Assembly: GCA_947498845.1 (NCBI GenBank)
Contig: CANMLX010000013.1
Span: 1 to 64,000, forward strand
Length of the DNA stretch: 64,000 nucleotides
DNA from: an uncultured Flavobacteriaceae bacterium
GTDB taxonomy: Bacteria > Bacteroidota > Bacteroidia > Flavobacteriales > Flavobacteriaceae
Direction of reading: 5' to 3'
The notes below the pieces were generated by a model. The model saw nothing but the letters and a program-made list of their open reading frames with translations, made no database searches and was not told where the DNA came from. Numbering within the stretch: position 1 is the first letter of the stretch; the number at the start of each line of letters is the position of its first letter. A program made the translations under genes and the position numbers. Positions 45,171 through 54,746 of the stretch are shown in pieces.

Positions 45171-45237
45171 AATATTCTAAAATTAATTTTGGCTAATATA
45201 GAGAAATACAAAAGCCTAATTTTACGGAAAACCTCAA

Positions 45238-46464
45238 TTACTTCCTCCCCCTCAAAATCGCAACCAAAACAATAAGCACCACACTAATACCAAACAAAGG
45301 AAACACAATCCCTAATAACACTATAATACCAATAATCCCATAACCTACTTTAAATTGCGCAGGGACTTTTGGCGCACCCCAACTTCCAGAGGGTTTTCGT
45401 TTTAGATAAGAAACGAGTGCTGCTACAGACATAAATGCTAATACGACAGCTATAAAAAGCATTAAAACCCAGTTCCAAAGTCCAAATTGCCCTTGGTGAA
45501 ATGCCATAAACCACATGCGTCCACGCATTAAAATGCCCACATCTTCCCAATTATGTTTAAGCACTTGTTTACCAGAATATTGATCGTAATAAAAACGCTT
45601 TTGAGCATCTAAATCAAAAGTTTCGTTATAAATGGTATACACGCCTTTTTTACCCTTTGGTAAACCAATATTGAGTTTCCCTTTTAAATTTTTTGTTTTG
45701 GCTAGCGCCACCATATTATCCAGAGCGATGGTTTCTCCTTTAGCATGAGATTGTAGGCCTATACCACGCCATGTTTTTGGAAATCCAGTATTGGTGACTT
45801 TTTGTAGCCATTTAAAATTATCCCCAAACACATCGGTCCATGGCATACCTCCAGCTAAAGTCATTAATAATAAAACAGACATCCAAAACCCTAAAACGGC
45901 ATGTAAGTCTCTAAAAAGTGTACGTTTGCCTTGTTTAAACCTAATGGTAAAAAAACCTTTTAAGCCTTGCTTTCTGTTAGGCCAAAACACATAAACCCCA
46001 GTAATAATTAGTACAAATAACCAACTGGCAATAAGCTCCACGATTTTTGTTCCAAATTTGCCTAAAAGGAGTTCGCCGTGCAGTTTTCTTACCAGATACA
46101 TCTTAGAATCTTTTGGGCTTATTTTACCTGTTACCTCACCTGTATACGGATTCACAAAAACGCTTTTTTTATGGCTAAAACGACCTGAAACAAATTCTGT
46201 AGCCTGGTCTTTTCCAGTAGGAATCACCATCGCGTTAGGTGATTTTTTAAATGTTTTGGTCGCTATTTGTAACTGTTCTTGAAAAGCTATAGGCGTTCCG
46301 TTAGGGATTACATATTTAATATGCGTCTTCTTAGGAGCTTCGTAATTATCCTTAAAAAGATAGACGCCTCCTGTAATGGCCAACAATACAACAAATGGCA
46401 AGGCAATAAGACCTGCTATAAAATGCCATTTCCAAAGCCATTGATTTAGTTTTTTATGTTTCAT
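45238..46464 (-). CDS. PepSY-associated transmembrane protein
   Basis: 408 residues. The first helix (about 12-32: WKWHFIAGLIALPFVVLLAI) starts with the WH pair typical of the PiuB/PepSY family. Other helices lie near 143-165, 195-215, 335-355 and 378-405. A periplasmic PepSY domain follows helix 1, and a second is near 275. VRKLHGELLLGKFGTK and FRDLHAVLGFW are the family's conserved His-bearing helices. Partners of TonB siderophore receptors are thought to be ferric reductases. It is 160 bases after the TonB receptor, with a 124-bp palindromic repeat between, so the two are probably functionally linked. Confidence 0.9.
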   Translation of the reverse strand: MKHKKLNQWLWKWHFIAGLIALPFVVLLAITGGVYLFKDNYEAPKKTHIKYVIPNGTPIAFQEQLQIATKTFKKSPNAMVIPTGKDQATEFVSGRFSHKKSVFVNPYTGEVTGKISPKDSKMYLVRKLHGELLLGKFGTKIVELIASWLFVLIITGVYVFWPNRKQGLKGFFTIRFKQGKRTLFRDLHAVLGFWMSVLLLMTLAGGMPWTDVFGDNFKWLQKVTNTGFPKTWRGIGLQSHAKGETIALDNMVALAKTKNLKGKLNIGLPKGKKGVYTIYNETFDLDAQKRFYYDQYSGKQVLKHNWEDVGILMRGRMWFMAFHQGQFGLWNWVLMLFIAVVLAFMSVAALVSYLKRKPSGSWGAPKVPAQFKVGYGIIGIIVLLGIVFPLFGISVVLIVLVAILRGRK

Positions 46465-46486
46465 GTTTTAGTCTTTAAAAAACAAG

Positions 46487-46610
46487 GCTGTCTAAAAAGC
46501 GAATCCTCTTGTCATTCAGAGCACAGCGAAGAATCTTATTTGTTTACAAGTTAAATTTTATCATGTAATGGGATTCTTCATTTCATTTAGAATGACACTT
46601 TTTAGACAGC
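46487..46610. repeat. 124-bp GTCTAAAAAG element, copy 2
   Basis: Terminal inverted repeats are GCTGTCTAAAAAGCGA and GACACTTTTTAGACAGC. It matches 9384-9507 in length and shared internal blocks (TTCATTTCATT, AGAATGACA). The outer two variable base pairs are changed on both ends together relative to the other copy. It fills almost the whole gap between the TonB receptor and PepSY genes. Confidence 0.82.
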
Positions 46611-46623
46611 TTTATTTATAGCA

Positions 46624-48960
46624 TTAAAACTTATATTTTACCCCAAAATGAAATGCTCTTGGATTCCCAATCGTATAACTGTTTTCACTTCTAAATCTGT
46701 TATAAGATGCTCTTGCCGAATATAGCCTGTCAAAAATGTTTAGCGCATGTCCCCAAACTTCAAAATGCTTGCAGTTATAAGATAGTAATGCATTAAATAC
46801 ACTGTGTCCTCCATAAGTAGCGGTACTAAATGTACCATCATTATTAGCTATCTGCCCTTCAAAACTTGTATTGTATTTGTCTACAAATTCATTGGTAAGG
46901 CTTACTGTTAACCCTTTTGCATAACTAGGTTTATAGGTTATTTTTGATGTCCCCAAAAGCTTTGGCGCCGTTTCTCTATCGGTATTGGAATAATCCACAC
47001 CTCTATCAAAAAAGTCTATGTATTCATGTTTAGAAAAACTTCCGTTATGGCTAATAGTTACTTCTTCTATAGGCGCGTATTTTATACCATATTCTATACC
47101 ATAGGATTGCGTTTTTCCTGCATTAGCATTAAAAAATTCATCATTTTCATCTCTTAACGTAATTAATGTGTTTTTTCCTTCTAAAAGATAAATCGCTGCA
47201 TCTAACTTTACTTTATTTTGAATACTAGCATAAGTACCTACTTCAAAATTGTTATAACTACTAGGTTTTAAATCGAAAACCTGATCGCCTACACCTACAA
47301 AACTATTTCTATACAATGTTGACGTTTGCGGTGGTGTAAACCCATTAGAATAATTAGCGTACACACCTAAATTGTTAGAGAAATTATAGTTGAGTCCTAA
47401 CTTTGGCGAAACATTATTATAGCTGTTTTTAGAATCTCTTGGGCCAGCAACACCATCTACTAAATTATTGTAATTGTAGGTAAAGCCATCATAACGTAAA
47501 GCTGCAGTAATTTTTAATGGTTCGGTAGGGTTTATTTCGTATTGAAAATACCCTGCGTAATTAAAAATATCTGCCTCATAGTTTAAAATATAGTCGCCAG
47601 AATTCACATTAAAATCAATATTCCTTCCTGTATTGGTATCGACGATTATAGATAATGTTTCGGCTTGATAACGCTGTGGCGAAAAATCTGTAGATGCTCC
47701 AACTATTAAAGACGACTTAGCAAAATCGAAATCAATTTTGTGTTGAATTAAGCCCACATAACTGGTAAATCCATTACTATTTAGTTCTCCACTGCCAAAA
47801 CCTGTTAACTGTCCTTGATTTCTAAATTGCCTTACACGATACGATGGGTTTTGCCCCATGACGTTCTTTCTAAAAATAAAATTAAAAGCCGTTTTATTAT
47901 TCGAATTCCACTGTTTTTCTAGTGTACTTCTAAAACGAAACGCAAACGCATCACGGTAGGTAAACGTTTGATCACTTTCGTAATTACCTCCGTTATAATC
48001 GGCTTCACTTAAAGAACCCGTCATGTCCGATCTGTAATCAACAATATCAAAAACATTTACCCAATCTAGTGTTGGAGAAAAATGATTTACGTTTTTAAAT
48101 GTTAGCGCAAATTTCTCGTAATCACTGTGCTCAACAGGGCCATCGTTACGTTGTACGTATTGCGTTCCTAAGTAAAAACCAACTTTTTCACCTGCATATT
48201 TAGAGACTTCTAAATCATAATGCGTCAACCCCAAATCGTTAATCTGAAAGCCTACACCTCCTGTTAGATTTCTAGTTGGGTTTTTTGTTATAAAATTAAA
48301 ACTTCCGCCTATGGCTTCGCTACCATAAATGCTGGAAGCTGGTCCTTTTAAAACTTCAACTCTATCGAAAGTAATAGCGTTCATCTCTAAAAGCGCATTA
48401 TGGTTAAATACTGCAGTTGGGCGTATGGGTAGCCCGTCTTCAACATATAAAAACAACGATTTTGTTGAAATAGGAGAGCGTACCGCCATAAAATGCTGTT
48501 CGTTACTCGCCGCACGAGACGTAGACATAATTACACCTGGCACATCGTTAACCAATTGGTCTATGCCAAACGCTTTTGTGTCTTCTATAGTTTTAGATGA
48601 AATTACAGAGATAGATCCAGGCACTTCTTTTCTTTCCTGTAGCTCCCTACTTGCAGAAATTACTATTTCATCTAAAGACGCAGTGTCTTCTGCAAGTACA
48701 ATAGTGCTATTATCTGTAAGTGTTTTAACAACCGTTTTGTAACCTATGTATTTAACTATAACTGTAGCATCTTCTTTTAAAGTAATAGAAAACACGCCAC
48801 TGTTATCTGTAACTACAGCATTATTTAAATTAGATTGTGATTGAACGGTTGCTTGCGATAAAGGCTGGTTATTTTTGTTCACCACTTTACCACTATATTT
48901 TTGTTGTGCAGAAGCACTAAAACTTGCTACTACTAAAGCAAGCATTATTATAAGTTTCAT
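46624..48960 (-). CDS. TonB-dependent receptor (iron/siderophore type)
   Basis: 778 residues. Signal peptide about 1-18. A carboxypeptidase-regulatory-like domain (about 22-95: YSGKVVNKNNQPLSQATVQ) precedes the plug (about 105-225), which has ELQERKEVPGSISVISSKTI, DQLVNDVPGVIMS, YVEDGLPIRP and VEVLKGPASSIYGSEAIGGS. The barrel (230-778) ends HFGVKYKF with a terminal Phe. Together with the PepSY protein it suggests siderophore or haem import. Upstream, divergently or in tandem, a small Cys-rich gene (49224-49607) is on the same strand. The ligand is not identified. Confidence 0.93.
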   Translation of the reverse strand: MKLIIMLALVVASFSASAQQKYSGKVVNKNNQPLSQATVQSQSNLNNAVVTDNSGVFSITLKEDATVIVKYIGYKTVVKTLTDNSTIVLAEDTASLDEIVISASRELQERKEVPGSISVISSKTIEDTKAFGIDQLVNDVPGVIMSTSRAASNEQHFMAVRSPISTKSLFLYVEDGLPIRPTAVFNHNALLEMNAITFDRVEVLKGPASSIYGSEAIGGSFNFITKNPTRNLTGGVGFQINDLGLTHYDLEVSKYAGEKVGFYLGTQYVQRNDGPVEHSDYEKFALTFKNVNHFSPTLDWVNVFDIVDYRSDMTGSLSEADYNGGNYESDQTFTYRDAFAFRFRSTLEKQWNSNNKTAFNFIFRKNVMGQNPSYRVRQFRNQGQLTGFGSGELNSNGFTSYVGLIQHKIDFDFAKSSLIVGASTDFSPQRYQAETLSIIVDTNTGRNIDFNVNSGDYILNYEADIFNYAGYFQYEINPTEPLKITAALRYDGFTYNYNNLVDGVAGPRDSKNSYNNVSPKLGLNYNFSNNLGVYANYSNGFTPPQTSTLYRNSFVGVGDQVFDLKPSSYNNFEVGTYASIQNKVKLDAAIYLLEGKNTLITLRDENDEFFNANAGKTQSYGIEYGIKYAPIEEVTISHNGSFSKHEYIDFFDRGVDYSNTDRETAPKLLGTSKITYKPSYAKGLTVSLTNEFVDKYNTSFEGQIANNDGTFSTATYGGHSVFNALLSYNCKHFEVWGHALNIFDRLYSARASYNRFRSENSYTIGNPRAFHFGVKYKF

Positions 48961-48982
48961 TTATTTATAATATAAGTTTAAC

Positions 48983-49149
48983 TCGCGGTGCATTTAGAAA
49001 TCTAAAAATGTCAGTTCGAGTGCTTTTGAGATTATCGAAATCAAAATATATTTTGATTGAAGATACCAAGCGAAGCTTAAAAAGTGTATCGAGAACTATT
49101 TTGAAAAATCAATCGAATTGACATAATTTCAACTAAAATGCACCACGGA
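48983..49149. repeat. nested palindromes: TGTCANTTCGAG element inside an outer inverted repeat
   Basis: The inner element (49009-49123) has ends TGTCAGTTCGAG and CGAATTGACA. Outside it CGCGGTGCATTT (48984-48995) and AAATGCACCACGG (49137-49149) form a second inverted pair. Together they give a long, mostly symmetrical unit between the TonB receptor and its small neighbour. The inner part matches 5425-5533 in its terminal sequence and internal GTATCGAGAA. Confidence 0.65.
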
Positions 49150-49223
49150 TTAAGTTTAATGTAATACAAAGAGGGGTATGGTTTGAAAGACTCAAACAGA
49201 CCTAAGAATAATGTTAAAATGTA

Positions 49224-49607
49224 TTACAGAAATTGGGGAGGAGGATCTATAATTTCCTTACTCATTAGGGTGAGAACAGACCTGTATTTCCAATTGTTAT
49301 CAATTGGAATACTAGACTGTAATAATAAAAAATCTGATTTCGATTCCTGAAAATACACTGGTATAAATGCCTCGTAAAAAGCGCTAAAAAACGATGTGTT
49401 TTCTGTATCACTACTAGAAGTACTTAAAGCCAAATTACCCGCTAAATGACATTTGCCATTACATTGTAATTTTGGCTTTTCTTTATTAACACAATAGGTT
49501 TCAATAATGTAATCTATATTCATTTCAAAATAAGCCACATAGCCAATATTATATAAAGGTCTTAGTGCCAATGAAAAAAATAGTATGTAAGCAAAAAGTG
49601 TTTTCAA
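49224..49607 (-). CDS. hypothetical membrane-associated protein with Cys cluster
   Basis: 127 residues. An N-terminal hydrophobic segment (about 3-28) is a signal or anchor. Then ETYCVNKEKPKLQCNGKCHL (about 37-56) has three closely spaced cysteines and a nearby His, a metal-site-like arrangement. The C-terminal part is mixed and ends in IIDPPPQFL. I have seen this CxNKxKPxxxCxGKC pattern as typical of small proteins beside metal-related TonB receptors; function is unknown. It lies 263 bases upstream of the receptor on the same strand, so a metal-uptake link is reasonable. Confidence 0.75.
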   Translation of the reverse strand: MKTLFAYILFFSLALRPLYNIGYVAYFEMNIDYIIETYCVNKEKPKLQCNGKCHLAGNLALSTSSSDTENTSFFSAFYEAFIPVYFQESKSDFLLLQSSIPIDNNWKYRSVLTLMSKEIIDPPPQFL

Positions 49608-49751
49608 CTACGTGATTGTAAACTTAGATTACAGCCTGCGAAGTTAATACATTCCATAACTAAAATAGTCTATATTTAAACTTTATTAAATCTTAACAAA
49701 ATGTTAGCATACAACAATGTTTAATAATTATTCTTTAACTTTATATTTTAT

Positions 49752-50612
49752 ATGAATTTATACCCTATAAATGCAGGGAATTTTAAGCTCGATGGAGGTG
49801 CTATGTTTGGCGTAGTACCAAAGTTGTTATGGCAAAAAACCAATCCTGCAGATGCTAATAATATGATAGATTTAACCGCTAGGTGTCTTCTTATAGAAGA
49901 AGGCAACCGGTTAATATTAATAGATACTGGTATGGGTAATAAACAATCCGAAAAGTTTTTTGGATACTATGCTTTATGGGGTAATGCTACTATTGATAAT
50001 TCTTTAAAAACTTATGGTTTTCATCGTGATGATATTACCGATGTTTTTTTAACACACTTACATTTTGATCACTGCGGCGGTGCCATACAATGGAACAAAG
50101 ACAAAACAGGTTATGAGCCAGCATTTAAAAATGCTACGTTTTGGAGCAATAAAGACCATTGGGAATGGGCAATACACCCTAATGCCAGAGAAAAAGCTTC
50201 TTTTTTAAAAGAAAATATTATCCCTATAGAAGAAAGCGGGCAATTAAAGTTTATAAATACTGGTAAAAATGATATTCTCAAAAATTCTCAACTGGGTTTT
50301 GATGTTTTTTTTGCTAACGGACACACCGAAAAACAAATGATTCCTGTAATACATTATAAAGATAAAACCATTTGTTTTATGGCAGATTTATTGCCAACAG
50401 TGGGTCACATCCCACTTCCTTACATTATGGGTTACGATATGAAACCCCTGATAACACTAGATGAGAAGGAAAAATTTCTTAAACTTGCAGCAGATAATAA
50501 ATACTATTTGTTTTTAGAACACGATGCTTACAACCCAGTTATCACTGTAAAACATACCGAAAAAGGTGTTCGTTTAGACCAAATTTATACTTTAAAATCG
50601 ATACTTAATTAA
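49752..50612 (+). CDS. MBL-fold metallohydrolase (lactonase-like)
   Basis: 286 residues, no signal peptide. The metallo-beta-lactamase motif THLHFDHCGG gives His102, His104, Asp106 and His107. The preceding strand is LILIDTGMGNK (about 54-64). Later ligands are a His in FANGHTEKQM (about 192), the Asp in FMADLLPTVGH and a His near ENDAYNP-like LEHDAYN. The general layout is that of quorum-quenching lactonases and related hydrolases, but the substrate is not evident. It starts 145 bases downstream of the divergent Cys-cluster gene; 32 bases separate it from the S8 peptidase gene, so they may be co-transcribed. Confidence 0.88.
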   Translation: MNLYPINAGNFKLDGGAMFGVVPKLLWQKTNPADANNMIDLTARCLLIEEGNRLILIDTGMGNKQSEKFFGYYALWGNATIDNSLKTYGFHRDDITDVFLTHLHFDHCGGAIQWNKDKTGYEPAFKNATFWSNKDHWEWAIHPNAREKASFLKENIIPIEESGQLKFINTGKNDILKNSQLGFDVFFANGHTEKQMIPVIHYKDKTICFMADLLPTVGHIPLPYIMGYDMKPLITLDEKEKFLKLAADNKYYLFLEHDAYNPVITVKHTEKGVRLDQIYTLKSILN

Positions 50613-50644
50613 ATACAACAACGACTATAAATCAAATAATTACA

Positions 50645-52255
50645 ATGAATACGATTAAAAAATTAACACTATTAGGACTTGCATCACTTGTGATTTATGG
50701 CTGTGGGGGAACAATAGATATTATCTCTACACCTCCTGAAAATATCGATACGTCTCCTTTAAAAGTTTCAGAAGTAACAGAAGCAGAACAGAAAAATTGG
50801 GGACACTTAGATTTAGAAAAAGATACCATTCCTGGTATGAGTGTTGATAAAGCCTACGCCGAAATTATTAAGCATAGAAAAGGAAAAAAAGTAATTGTTG
50901 CAGTAATAGATTCGGGTATTGATATTGATCATGAAGATTTAGATGGTGTTATTTGGACAAACCGTGACGAAAAACCTAATAATGGTAAAGACGATGATAA
51001 CAATGGTTATATAGACGATGTTCACGGTTGGAACTTTTTAGGCGATGGTTATAATGAGCAACTAGAATTTGTTAGAATCCTAGCCAGTGGTAATACCAAT
51101 CATCCAGATTATGCCAGAGCTAAAACCGAATATGAAATTGAACAACCAAAATGGGAAGGTCGAAAAACGCAATACGATCAAATTTACCAACAGGTAAAAG
51201 GTGCTCATGAGACTTTAACTAAACATTTTGGAAAAGAAAACTATACCCAAAAAGAAGTTAATGCTATAAAAACTCAAGACCAAACATTAACCCAAGCAGT
51301 TCAAATCGCTCAGTATATGTTTAGTAACGGTTTGGATTCCTTAACAGAAGCACTAAAAGAAGTTAAAGATGGCCTTGAGGGTATTAACGATCATTTAAAT
51401 TATAATTTAAATAAAACCTTTAAAGGTCGTGTAACAGGTGATAACCCAGACGACATGAACAATAAGTTTTATGGTAATGGAAATGTAAAACCTGTAAAAA
51501 AGAGTGAAAGTCATGGAACACACGTTGCAGGAATTATAGCTGCCGAACGCAACAATGGCAAAGGTGCTAATGGTGTTGCCAATAACGTTGCCATAATGAG
51601 TTTAAGAGCTGTACCTAATGGTGACGAATATGATAAAGATATAGCGCTGGCTATTAGATACGCTGTAGATAATGGTGCAAAAGTAATAAACGGTAGCTTT
51701 GGTAAAAGCTTTTCACCACATAGTGATTGGGTAAGAGATGCTATTGCTTATGCTGGTAAAAAAGATGTTGTTTTTGTTCATGCTGCTGGAAATGATAGTC
51801 AAGATGTAGACAAGCATCCTAACTTCCCAGATGATAATGTAAATGGTAAAGAGGTTTCTAATAACTACATTAGAGTTGGTGCACTTGCTCCAAAATATGG
51901 ATCTGGTTTAATGGCTACTTTTTCTAACTATGGGAAAAATAATGTAGATGTATTCGCTCCTGGAGACGATATCTATTCTACTACCCCAGAAAACGAATAC
52001 GATTCTAAAGGAGGAACTTCTATGGCAGCTCCAGGAGTTGCTGGTGTAGCAGCCTTAATACGCTCTTATTATCCAAATTTAAAAGCAGCGCAAGTAAAAC
52101 AAATTATAATGGATTCTGGCTTACCATTAAAAACAAAAGTTATTGTTGGTGGAGATTCTAATAATATTCAACCTTTTGCTAATGTTGTTAAATCCGGTAA
52201 AATAGTTAATGCATATAATGCACTAATTATGGCTGCAAAAATGTCTGCCAATTAA
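50645..52255 (+). CDS. S8 (subtilisin) family serine peptidase lipoprotein
   Basis: 536 residues. The signal ends at LVIYGC (Cys20). The catalytic triad is visible: Asp89 in VIDSGIDIDHEDL, His290 in SHGTHVAG and Ser459 in GGTSMAAPGVAG. An insertion of about 170 residues between Asp and His is highly helical (about 140-280). This layout is common in Bacteroidota S8 peptidases. No C-terminal T9SS domain is seen, so lipidation is the retention signal. It likely degrades proteins at the cell surface or in the periplasm. Asn155-type oxyanion residue is in HAAGNDSQD (about 375-383). Confidence 0.92.
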   Translation: MNTIKKLTLLGLASLVIYGCGGTIDIISTPPENIDTSPLKVSEVTEAEQKNWGHLDLEKDTIPGMSVDKAYAEIIKHRKGKKVIVAVIDSGIDIDHEDLDGVIWTNRDEKPNNGKDDDNNGYIDDVHGWNFLGDGYNEQLEFVRILASGNTNHPDYARAKTEYEIEQPKWEGRKTQYDQIYQQVKGAHETLTKHFGKENYTQKEVNAIKTQDQTLTQAVQIAQYMFSNGLDSLTEALKEVKDGLEGINDHLNYNLNKTFKGRVTGDNPDDMNNKFYGNGNVKPVKKSESHGTHVAGIIAAERNNGKGANGVANNVAIMSLRAVPNGDEYDKDIALAIRYAVDNGAKVINGSFGKSFSPHSDWVRDAIAYAGKKDVVFVHAAGNDSQDVDKHPNFPDDNVNGKEVSNNYIRVGALAPKYGSGLMATFSNYGKNNVDVFAPGDDIYSTTPENEYDSKGGTSMAAPGVAGVAALIRSYYPNLKAAQVKQIIMDSGLPLKTKVIVGGDSNNIQPFANVVKSGKIVNAYNALIMAAKMSAN

Positions 52256-52557
52256 AAATTAGCCAACATTAAAACTAAATAAATCACTATGTATTATAAA
52301 TTTTAATTATCGGATGAAATTCGATTTTTAGCCTTTCTTAGCTCGAAGAAAGAAGCTGGAAGTGTGAAGAAATGTTCTTTATACTTCGAGCTTCATCCTT
52401 CTAGCTTAAAAACCTTAAAGTAACTCTAATATAGTTGCAGGGTTCAACCTTTAACTAGATAATAAATACACTATACTAATAATCATTTATTGTTCTCTTT
52501 AAGGGAAATCTTAAATATTTCTAGATAGCTCTTAGGCGTAACACTCAATCTTATACT
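52256..52557. other. gap with an inverted repeat
   Basis: No gene. AGCTCGAAG (52340-52348) and CTTCGAGCT (52384-52392) form a 9-bp perfect stem. It is extended by weaker pairing of AGCTGGAAG with CCTTCTAGCT. There is no T run directly after it, so a terminator role for the S8 gene is only possible. Confidence 0.5.
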
Positions 52558-54411
52558 ATGAAACACATACTCATTACTGTTTTTTGTATTTCAATACTCT
52601 TTTCGTGTAATACTTCCAAAGAAGTAACCACTCCTAAACCACAAGTAAATACAGCGACATCTTCTCCTCTAAAAACCACCTATTGGCAACAGCATGTAGA
52701 TTATAAAATGGAGATCGATATGGATGTAGAAACTTATAAGTACAAAGGAAATCAAGAATTAGTATATACCAATAACTCTCCAGATGTTTTAAATAAGGTC
52801 TTTTATCACTTGTACTTTAATGCCTTTCAGCCAGGAAGTGAAATGGATGTTCGTTCGCGAACCATAGCAGATCCAGATCCTAGAGTAGGTGATAGAATTA
52901 GTAAATTAAAACCTAATGAAATAGGCTATATAAACGTCACTTCTCTAAAACAAAATGGTACAACTTTAAAACACGATACTGTTGGTACTATTTTAGAAGT
53001 TGAGCTTGCTAAACCTATACAGCCAGGAGAACAGGTTACGTTTAATATGGTATTCGATGCACAAGTCCCATTACAAATACGTCGTTCTGGTAGAAATAGC
53101 AAAGAAGGCGTAGCTTTATCGATGACGCAATGGTATCCAAAATTAGCAGAGTACGATTTTGAAGGTTGGCATGCAGATCCATATATAGGGCGTGAATTTC
53201 ATGGTGTTTGGGGTAATTTTGATGTGAAATTAACTATTGATAAAGATTATGTAGTTGGAGGTTCTGGTTACTTACAAAACCCTAATACGATTGGTCATGG
53301 TTACGAAACAGGAATTGTTGTGAGGCCTATAAAATCCCGTACTAATAAACTAACATGGCATTTTAAAGCGCCAAATGTACACGATTTTACTTGGGCAGCA
53401 GACCCTAACTATATTCACGATACCAAGCAAGTACCAAACGGCCCGCTGTTACACTTTTTTTATAAAAATACTCTAAGTGCCGACAAAAAAGAAAACTGGA
53501 AAAAATTGCAGCCTAAAACAGTTGACTTAATGCACTATTTTAGTAAACATATTGGGCCTTATCCTTACAAACAATATTCTGTTATTCAAGGTGGTGATGG
53601 TGGTATGGAGTATGCCATGTGTACACTTATTACTGGAGAAAGAACATTTGGCAGCTTAGTAGGTGTTACTGCACATGAATTAGCACATAGCTGGTTTCAG
53701 TTTTTATTAGCTACAAATGAGTCTAAACACGAATGGATGGACGAAGGCTTTACAAGCTATATAAGTGATCTAGCTATGAATGAGATCATGAAACAAGGTA
53801 AAAAAAACCCAGCCGAAAGAGCCTATCAAGGGTACTATTATTTAGCAAAATCTGGAAATGAGCAACCTTTTACCACCCATGCAGACCGTTACCATTTAAA
53901 CCAAGCTTATGGTATTTCTGCATATAACAAAGGCGAAGTATTTATAGCACAATTAGCGTATGTAATTGGACAAGAAAATTTAAAAAAAGCCATAAAAAAG
54001 TACTTTAATGATTTTGCTTTTAAACACCCAAGACCTATTGATTTTATAAGATCTGCAGAGAAAGTATCTGGTCTGGAATTAGATTGGTATTTAATAGATT
54101 TTGCGCAAACTACTAATACAATAGATTATGCTGTTGCCTCTATTAATAACAAAGAAATTACAATAGAACGTATTGGGCTTATGCCAATGCCAATAGATCT
54201 AAAAGTTACTTATATAGACGGTTCTAAAGAATATTTCTATATACCATTACAAATAATGCGAGGAGAAAAGCCAACCAAAGCTACAATTATAAAAGATTGG
54301 GCTTGGGCATACCCTACTTATACATTTATTACTAAAAAAACGGTTAAACGTGTTGAAATAGATCCTAAAAACTTAATGGCAGATATTAACAAGACTAATA
54401 ATAAAAAATAG
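52558..54411 (+). CDS. M1 family metallopeptidase lipoprotein
   Basis: 617 residues. The signal ends at ILFSC (Cys17). The gluzincin motif HELAH (373-377) with Glu374, followed after 18 residues by Glu396 (HEWMDEGF), binds one zinc. The substrate-anchoring exopeptidase loop is GGMEYAM (about 348-354) in place of the classic GAMEN. The N-terminal beta domain (about 35-245) is as in leukotriene A4 hydrolase-type enzymes. A C-terminal part (about 540-617) gives the interface. It removes N-terminal residues from peptides, perhaps working with the S8 peptidase upstream. Confidence 0.92.
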   Translation: MKHILITVFCISILFSCNTSKEVTTPKPQVNTATSSPLKTTYWQQHVDYKMEIDMDVETYKYKGNQELVYTNNSPDVLNKVFYHLYFNAFQPGSEMDVRSRTIADPDPRVGDRISKLKPNEIGYINVTSLKQNGTTLKHDTVGTILEVELAKPIQPGEQVTFNMVFDAQVPLQIRRSGRNSKEGVALSMTQWYPKLAEYDFEGWHADPYIGREFHGVWGNFDVKLTIDKDYVVGGSGYLQNPNTIGHGYETGIVVRPIKSRTNKLTWHFKAPNVHDFTWAADPNYIHDTKQVPNGPLLHFFYKNTLSADKKENWKKLQPKTVDLMHYFSKHIGPYPYKQYSVIQGGDGGMEYAMCTLITGERTFGSLVGVTAHELAHSWFQFLLATNESKHEWMDEGFTSYISDLAMNEIMKQGKKNPAERAYQGYYYLAKSGNEQPFTTHADRYHLNQAYGISAYNKGEVFIAQLAYVIGQENLKKAIKKYFNDFAFKHPRPIDFIRSAEKVSGLELDWYLIDFAQTTNTIDYAVASINNKEITIERIGLMPMPIDLKVTYIDGSKEYFYIPLQIMRGEKPTKATIIKDWAWAYPTYTFITKKTVKRVEIDPKNLMADINKTNNKK

Positions 54412-54746
54412 ATTTATCTAACGTATGTTTATACTAGGCTATTCTATCTTTTTATATGCGTACCATAGTTAAAATTAGAAACAAAACCGCTACCCTACAA
54501 GAAACAGAAGTTACACTGGTCTTCAGTCTTCGGTCTTCGGTCTTCAGTCTTCGGTCTTCGGTCTTCGGTCTTCGGTCTTCGGTCTTCTGTCTTAAAACCT
54601 ATGTCTTAATTATTTAAAAATGGTACCTTATTTTAATCTCACTATAATTTGTTTCAATTTTATAATAATACTTGACTATAACTTTACTTAATCTACTTAA
54701 TTTTAGTTTGTTTCGTATTTTTTTTATAATATAGCTAAGAAACTAA
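54412..54746. other. gap with heptanucleotide array, no gene
   Basis: The 335-base gap contains the array at 54521-54590 and AT-rich DNA that probably carries the promoter of the following gene. Nothing else is seen. Confidence 0.6.
54521..54590. repeat. ten-copy 7-bp tandem repeat (CTTCGGT)
   Basis: Ten consecutive heptamers: CTTCGGT seven times, CTTCAGT twice (copies 1 and 4), and CTTCTGT last. The array lies 157 bases upstream of the large secreted-protein gene start. Short perfect arrays of this kind change length by slippage. Confidence 0.95.

Noticed and set aside
54521..54590. CRISPR-like array
   Set aside because: Seven-base units with no spacers; a simple tandem repeat.
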